Source: Maribellus comscasis (lineage in GTDB: Bacteria > Bacteroidota > Bacteroidia > Bacteroidales > Prolixibacteraceae). Taken from it: DNA of 64,000 nt. Under the pieces are notes generated by a model. The model made no database searches. It was not told the DNA's origin and saw nothing but the letters and a program-made list of their open reading frames with translations. Positions 53,201 through 62,200 of this stretch are shown here, piece after piece. The stretch is from NCBI RefSeq assembly GCF_009762775.1, contig NZ_CP046401.1, positions 2,046,001 to 2,110,000 on the forward strand. Reading direction: 5' to 3'. The position numbers and the translations under genes are program-made. Position 1 is the first letter of the stretch, and each line of letters starts with the position of its first letter.

Positions 53201-56200
53201 TGACTGGGATAATTCATACATCGACTTCTGTGCCGGTGGATCCATTACCATTACATGGACTGTTACTGACATATGCGATACTCAGACAACAACAGCTACA
53301 TACACCGTAAACCCGGTGCCGCCGCTGACATTGACTCAGCCAGCTGACAAAACAGTCGATGCCTGTGACTTCGACGATACTTCGGATAACCTGACCGCCG
53401 CTCAGAACGCTCTCAACGCTGACTTCGACGCGTGGCTCGCCGCTCAGGCAGCAGCTGTCGCCGAAGGTGGAGGATGTAGCCCAACTCTATCCAATGACTG
53501 GGATAATTCATACATCGACTTCTGTGCCGGTGGATCCATTACCATTACATGGACTGTTACTGACATATGCGATACTCAGACAACAACAGCTACATACACC
53601 GTAAACCCGGTGCCGCCGCTGACATTGACTCAGCCAGCTGACAAAACAGTCGATGCCTGTGACTTCGACGATACTTCGGATAACCTGACCGCCGCTCAGA
53701 ACGCTCTCAACGCTGACTTCGACGCGTGGCTCGCCGCTCAGGCAGCAGCTGTCGCCGAAGGTGGAGGATGTAGCCCAACTCTATCCAATGACTGGGATAA
53801 TTCATACATCGACTTCTGTGCCGGTGGATCCATTACCATTACATGGACTGTTACTGACATATGCGATACTCAGACAACAACAGCTACATACACCGTAAAC
53901 CCGGTGCCGCCGCTGACATTGACTCAGCCAGCTGACAAAACAGTCGATGCCTGTGACTTCGACGATACTTCGGATAACCTGACCGCCGCTCAGAACGCTC
54001 TCAACGCTGACTTCGACGCGTGGCTCGCCGCTCAGGCAGCAGCTGTCGCCGAAGGTGGAGGATGTAGCCCAACTCTATCCAATGACTGGGATAATTCATA
54101 CATCGACTTCTGTGCCGGTGGATCCATTACCATTACATGGACTGTTACTGACATATGCGATACTCAGACAACAACAGCTACATACACCGTAAACCCGGTG
54201 CCGCCGCTGACATTGACTCAGCCAGCTGACAAAACAGTCGATGCCTGTGACTTCGACGATACTTCGGATAACCTGACCGCCGCTCAGAACGCTCTCAACG
54301 CTGACTTCGACGCGTGGCTCGCCGCTCAGGCAGCAGCTGTCGCCGAAGGTGGAGGATGTAGCCCAACTCTATCCAATGACTGGGATAATTCATACATCGA
54401 CTTCTGTGCCGGTGGATCCATTACCATTACATGGACTGTTACTGACATATGCGATACTCAGACAACAACAGCTACATACACCGTAAACCCGGTGCCGCCG
54501 CTGACATTGACTCAGCCAGCTGACAAAACAGTCGATGCCTGTGACTTCGACGATACTTCGGATAACCTGACCGCCGCTCAGAACGCTCTCAACGCTGACT
54601 TCGACGCGTGGCTCGCCGCTCAGGCAGCAGCTGTCGCCGAAGGTGGAGGATGTAGCCCAACTCTATCCAATGACTGGGATAATTCATACATCGACTTCTG
54701 TGCCGGTGGATCCATTACCATTACATGGACTGTTACTGACATATGCGATACTCAGACAACAACAGCTACATACACCGTAAACCCGGTGCCGCCGCTGACA
54801 TTGACTCAGCCAGCTGACAAAACAGTCGATGCCTGTGACTTCGACGATACTTCGGATAACCTGACCGCCGCTCAGAACGCTCTCAACGCTGACTTCGACG
54901 CGTGGCTCGCCGCTCAGGCAGCAGCTGTCGCCGAAGGTGGAGGATGTAGCCCAACTCTATCCAATGACTGGGATAATTCATACATCGACTTCTGTGCCGG
55001 TGGATCCATTACCATTACATGGACTGTTACTGACATATGCGATACTCAGACAACAACAGCTACATACACCGTAAACCCGGTGCCGCCGCTGACATTGACT
55101 CAGCCAGCTGACAAAACAGTCGATGCCTGTGACTTCGACGATACTTCGGATAACCTGACCGCCGCTCAGAACGCTCTCAACGCTGACTTCGACGCGTGGC
55201 TCGCCGCTCAGGCAGCAGCTGTCGCCGAAGGTGGAGGATGTAGCCCAACTCTATCCAATGACTGGGATAATTCATACATCGACTTCTGTGCCGGTGGATC
55301 CATTACCATTACATGGACTGTTACTGACATATGCGATACTCAGACAACAACAGCTACATACACCGTAAACCCGGTGCCGCCGCTGACATTGACTCAGCCA
55401 GCTGACAAAACAGTCGATGCCTGTGACTTCGACGATACTTCGGATAACCTGACCGCCGCTCAGAACGCTCTCAACGCTGACTTCGACGCGTGGCTCGCCG
55501 CTCAGGCAGCAGCTGTCGCCGAAGGTGGAGGATGTAGCCCAACTCTATCCAATGACTGGGATAATTCATACATCGACTTCTGTGCCGGTGGATCCATTAC
55601 CATTACATGGACTGTTACTGACATATGCGATACTCAGACAACAACAGCTACATACACCGTAAACCCGGTGCCGCCGCTGACATTGACTCAGCCAGCTGAC
55701 AAAACAGTCGATGCCTGTGACTTCGACGATACTTCGGATAACCTGACCGCCGCTCAGAACGCTCTCAACGCTGACTTCGACGCGTGGCTCGCCGCTCAGG
55801 CAGCAGCTGTCGCCGAAGGTGGAGGATGTAGCCCAACTCTATCCAATGACTGGGATAATTCATACATCGACTTCTGTGCCGGTGGATCCATTACCATTAC
55901 ATGGACTGTTACTGACATATGCGATACTCAGACAACAACAGCTACATACACCGTAAACCCGGTGCCGCCGCTGACATTGACTCAGCCAGCTGACAAAACA
56001 GTCGATGCCTGTGACTTCGACGATACTTCGGATAACCTGACCGCCGCTCAGAACGCTCTCAACGCTGACTTCGACGCGTGGCTCGCCGCTCAGGCAGCAG
56101 CTGTCGCCGAAGGTGGAGGATGTAGCCCAACTCTATCCAATGACTGGGATAATTCATACATCGACTTCTGTGCCGGTGGATCCATTACCATTACATGGAC

Positions 56201-59200
56201 TGTTACTGACATATGCGATACTCAGACAACAACAGCTACATACACCGTAAACCCGGTGCCGCCGCTGACATTGACTCAGCCAGCTGACAAAACAGTCGAT
56301 GCCTGTGACTTCGACGATACTTCGGATAACCTGACCGCCGCTCAGAACGCTCTCAACGCTGACTTCGACGCGTGGCTCGCCGCTCAGGCAGCAGCTGTCG
56401 CCGAAGGTGGAGGATGTAGCCCAACTCTATCCAATGACTGGGATAATTCATACATCGACTTCTGTGCCGGTGGATCCATTACCATTACATGGACTGTTAC
56501 TGACATATGCGATACTCAGACAACAACAGCTACATACACCGTAAACCCGGTGCCGCCGCTGACATTGACTCAGCCAGCTGACAAAACAGTCGATGCCTGT
56601 GACTTCGACGATACTTCGGATAACCTGACCGCCGCTCAGAACGCTCTCAACGCTGACTTCGACGCGTGGCTCGCCGCTCAGGCAGCAGCTGTCGCCGAAG
56701 GTGGAGGATGTAGCCCAACTCTATCCAATGACTGGGATAATTCATACATCGACTTCTGTGCCGGTGGATCCATTACCATTACATGGACTGTTACTGACAT
56801 ATGCGATACTCAGACAACAACAGCTACATACACCGTAAACCCGGTGCCGCCGCTGACATTGACTCAGCCAGCTGACAAAACAGTCGATGCCTGTGACTTC
56901 GACGATACTTCGGATAACCTGACCGCCGCTCAGAACGCTCTCAACGCTGACTTCGACGCGTGGCTCGCCGCTCAGGCAGCAGCTGTCGCCGAAGGTGGAG
57001 GATGTAGCCCAACTCTATCCAATGACTGGGATAATTCATACATCGACTTCTGTGCCGGTGGATCCATTACCATTACATGGACTGTTACTGACATATGCGA
57101 TACTCAGACAACAACAGCTACATACACCGTAAACCCGGTGCCGCCGCTGACATTGACTCAGCCAGCTGACAAAACAGTCGATGCCTGTGACTTCGACGAT
57201 ACTTCGGATAACCTGACCGCCGCTCAGAACGCTCTCAACGCTGACTTCGACGCGTGGCTCGCCGCTCAGGCAGCAGCTGTCGCCGAAGGTGGAGGATGTA
57301 GCCCAACTCTATCCAATGACTGGGATAATTCATACATCGACTTCTGTGCCGGTGGATCCATTACCATTACATGGACTGTTACTGACATATGCGATACTCA
57401 GACAACAACAGCTACATACACCGTAAACCCGGTGCCGCCGCTGACATTGACTCAGCCAGCTGACAAAACAGTCGATGCCTGTGACTTCGACGATACTTCG
57501 GATAACCTGACCGCCGCTCAGAACGCTCTCAACGCTGACTTCGACGCGTGGCTCGCCGCTCAGGCAGCAGCTGTCGCCGAAGGTGGAGGATGTAGCCCAA
57601 CTCTATCCAATGACTGGGATAATTCATACATCGACTTCTGTGCCGGTGGATCCATTACCATTACATGGACTGTTACTGACATATGCGATACTCAGACAAC
57701 AACAGCTACATACACCGTAAACCCGGTGCCGCCGCTGACATTGACTCAGCCAGCTGACAAAACAGTCGATGCCTGTGACTTCGACGATACTTCGGATAAC
57801 CTGACCGCCGCTCAGAACGCTCTCAACGCTGACTTCGACGCGTGGCTCGCCGCTCAGGCAGCAGCTGTCGCCGAAGGTGGAGGATGTAGCCCAACTCTAT
57901 CCAATGACTGGGATAATTCATACATCGACTTCTGTGCCGGTGGATCCATTACCATTACATGGACTGTTACTGACATATGCGATACTCAGACAACAACAGC
58001 TACATACACCGTAAACCCGGTGCCGCCGCTGACATTGACTCAGCCAGCTGACAAAACAGTCGATGCCTGTGACTTCGACGATACTTCGGATAACCTGACC
58101 GCCGCTCAGAACGCTCTCAACGCTGACTTCGACGCGTGGCTCGCCGCTCAGGCAGCAGCTGTCGCCGAAGGTGGAGGATGTAGCCCAACTCTATCCAATG
58201 ACTGGGATAATTCATACATCGACTTCTGTGCCGGTGGATCCATTACCATTACATGGACTGTTACTGACATATGCGATACTCAGACAACAACAGCTACATA
58301 CACCGTAAACCCGGTGCCGCCGCTGACATTGACTCAGCCAGCTGACAAAACAGTCGATGCCTGTGACTTCGACGATACTTCGGATAACCTGACCGCCGCT
58401 CAGAACGCTCTCAACGCTGACTTCGACGCGTGGCTCGCCGCTCAGGCAGCAGCTGTCGCCGAAGGTGGAGGATGTAGCCCAACTCTATCCAATGACTGGG
58501 ATAATTCATACATCGACTTCTGTGCCGGTGGATCCATTACCATTACATGGACTGTTACTGACATATGCGATACTCAGACAACAACAGCTACATACACCGT
58601 AAACCCGGTGCCGCCGCTGACATTGACTCAGCCAGCTGACAAAACAGTCGATGCCTGTGACTTCGACGATACTTCGGATAACCTGACCGCCGCTCAGAAC
58701 GCTCTCAACGCTGACTTCGACGCGTGGCTCGCCGCTCAGGCAGCAGCTGTCGCCGAAGGTGGAGGATGTAGCCCAACTCTATCCAATGACTGGGATAATT
58801 CATACATCGACTTCTGTGCCGGTGGATCCATTACCATTACATGGACTGTTACTGACATATGCGATACTCAGACAACAACAGCTACATACACCGTAAACCC
58901 GGTGCCGCCGCTGACATTGACTCAGCCAGCTGACAAAACAGTCGATGCCTGTGACTTCGACGATACTTCGGATAACCTGACCGCCGCTCAGAACGCTCTC
59001 AACGCTGACTTCGACGCGTGGCTCGCCGCTCAGGCAGCAGCTGTCGCCGAAGGTGGAGGATGTAGCCCAACTCTATCCAATGACTGGGATAATTCATACA
59101 TCGACTTCTGTGCCGGTGGATCCATTACCATTACATGGACTGTTACTGACATATGCGATACTCAGACAACAACAGCTACATACACCGTAAACCCGGTGCC

Positions 59201-62200
59201 GCCGCTGACATTGACTCAGCCAGCTGACAAAACAGTCGATGCCTGTGACTTCGACGATACTTCGGATAACCTGACCGCCGCTCAGAACGCTCTCAACGCT
59301 GACTTCGACGCGTGGCTCGCCGCTCAGGCAGCAGCTGTCGCCGAAGGTGGAGGATGTAGCCCAACTCTATCCAATGACTGGGATAATTCATACATCGACT
59401 TCTGTGCCGGTGGATCCATTACCATTACATGGACTGTTACTGACATATGCGATACTCAGACAACAACAGCTACATACACCGTAAACCCGGTGCCGCCGCT
59501 GACATTGACTCAGCCAGCTGACAAAACAGTCGATGCCTGTGACTTCGACGATACTTCGGATAACCTGACCGCCGCTCAGAACGCTCTCAACGCTGACTTC
59601 GACGCGTGGCTCGCCGCTCAGGCAGCAGCTGTCGCCGAAGGTGGAGGATGTAGCCCAACTCTATCCAATGACTGGGATAATTCATACATCGACTTCTGTG
59701 CCGGTGGATCCATTACCATTACATGGACTGTTACTGACATATGCGATACTCAGACAACAACAGCTACATACACCGTAAACCCGGTGCCGCCGCTGACATT
59801 GACTCAGCCAGCTGACAAAACAGTCGATGCCTGTGACTTCGACGATACTTCGGATAACCTGACCGCCGCTCAGAACGCTCTCAACGCTGACTTCGACGCG
59901 TGGCTCGCCGCTCAGGCAGCAGCTGTCGCCGAAGGTGGAGGATGTAGCCCAACTCTATCCAATGACTGGGATAATTCATACATCGACTTCTGTGCCGGTG
60001 GATCCATTACCATTACATGGACTGTTACTGACATATGCGATACTCAGACAACAACAGCTACATACACCGTAAACCCGGTGCCGCCGCTGACATTGACTCA
60101 GCCAGCTGACAAAACAGTCGATGCCTGTGACTTCGACGATACTTCGGATAACCTGACCGCCGCTCAGAACGCTCTCAACGCTGACTTCGACGCGTGGCTC
60201 GCCGCTCAGGCAGCAGCTGTCGCCGAAGGTGGAGGATGTAGCCCAACTCTATCCAATGACTGGGATAATTCATACATCGACTTCTGTGCCGGTGGATCCA
60301 TTACCATTACATGGACTGTTACTGACATATGCGATACTCAGACAACAACAGCTACATACACCGTAAACCCGGTGCCGCCGCTGACATTGACTCAGCCAGC
60401 TGACAAAACAGTCGATGCCTGTGACTTCGACGATACTTCGGATAACCTGACCGCCGCTCAGAACGCTCTCAACGCTGACTTCGACGCGTGGCTCGCCGCT
60501 CAGGCAGCAGCTGTCGCCGAAGGTGGAGGATGTAGCCCAACTCTATCCAATGACTGGGATAATTCATACATCGACTTCTGTGCCGGTGGATCCATTACCA
60601 TTACATGGACTGTTACTGACATATGCGATACTCAGACAACAACAGCTACATACACCGTAAACCCGGTGCCGCCGCTGACATTGACTCAGCCAGCTGACAA
60701 AACAGTCGATGCCTGTGACTTCGACGATACTTCGGATAACCTGACCGCCGCTCAGAACGCTCTCAACGCTGACTTCGACGCGTGGCTCGCCGCTCAGGCA
60801 GCAGCTGTCGCCGAAGGTGGAGGATGTAGCCCAACTCTATCCAATGACTGGGATAATTCATACATCGACTTCTGTGCCGGTGGATCCATTACCATTACAT
60901 GGACTGTTACTGACATATGCGATACTCAGACAACAACAGCTACATACACCGTAAACCCGGTGCCGCCGCTGACATTGACTCAGCCAGCTGACAAAACAGT
61001 CGATGCCTGTGACTTCGACGATACTTCGGATAACCTGACCGCCGCTCAGAACGCTCTCAACGCTGACTTCGACGCGTGGCTCGCCGCTCAGGCAGCAGCT
61101 GTCGCCGAAGGTGGAGGATGTAGCCCAACTCTATCCAATGACTGGGATAATTCATACATCGACTTCTGTGCCGGTGGATCCATTACCATTACATGGACTG
61201 TTACTGACATATGCGATACTCAGACAACAACAGCTACATACACCGTAAACCCGGTGCCGCCGCTGACATTGACTCAGCCAGCTGACAAAACAGTCGATGC
61301 CTGTGACTTCGACGATACTTCGGATAACCTGACCGCCGCTCAGAACGCTCTCAACGCTGACTTCGACGCGTGGCTCGCCGCTCAGGCAGCAGCTGTCGCC
61401 GAAGGTGGAGGATGTAGCCCAACTCTATCCAATGACTGGGATAATTCATACATCGACTTCTGTGCCGGTGGATCCATTACCATTACATGGACTGTTACTG
61501 ACATATGCGATACTCAGACAACAACAGCTACATACACCGTAAACCCGGTGCCGCCGCTGACATTGACTCAGCCAGCTGACAAAACAGTCGATGCCTGTGA
61601 CTTCGACGATACTTCGGATAACCTGACCGCCGCTCAGAACGCTCTCAACGCTGACTTCGACGCGTGGCTCGCCGCTCAGGCAGCAGCTGTCGCCGAAGGT
61701 GGAGGATGTAGCCCAACTCTATCCAATGACTGGGATAATTCATACATCGACTTCTGTGCCGGTGGATCCATTACCATTACATGGACTGTTACTGACATAT
61801 GCGATACTCAGACAACAACAGCTACATACACCGTAAACCCGGTGCCGCCGCTGACATTGACTCAGCCAGCTGACAAAACAGTCGATGCCTGTGACTTCGA
61901 CGATACTTCGGATAACCTGACCGCCGCTCAGAACGCTCTCAACGCTGACTTCGACGCGTGGCTCGCCGCTCAGGCAGCAGCTGTCGCCGAAGGTGGAGGA
62001 TGTAGCCCAACTCTATCCAATGACTGGGATAATTCATACATCGACTTCTGTGCCGGTGGATCCATTACCATTACATGGACTGTTACTGACATATGCGATA
62101 CTCAGACAACAACAGCTACATACACCGTAAACCCGGTGCCGCCGCTGACATTGACTCAGCCAGCTGACAAAACAGTCGATGCCTGTGACTTCGACGATAC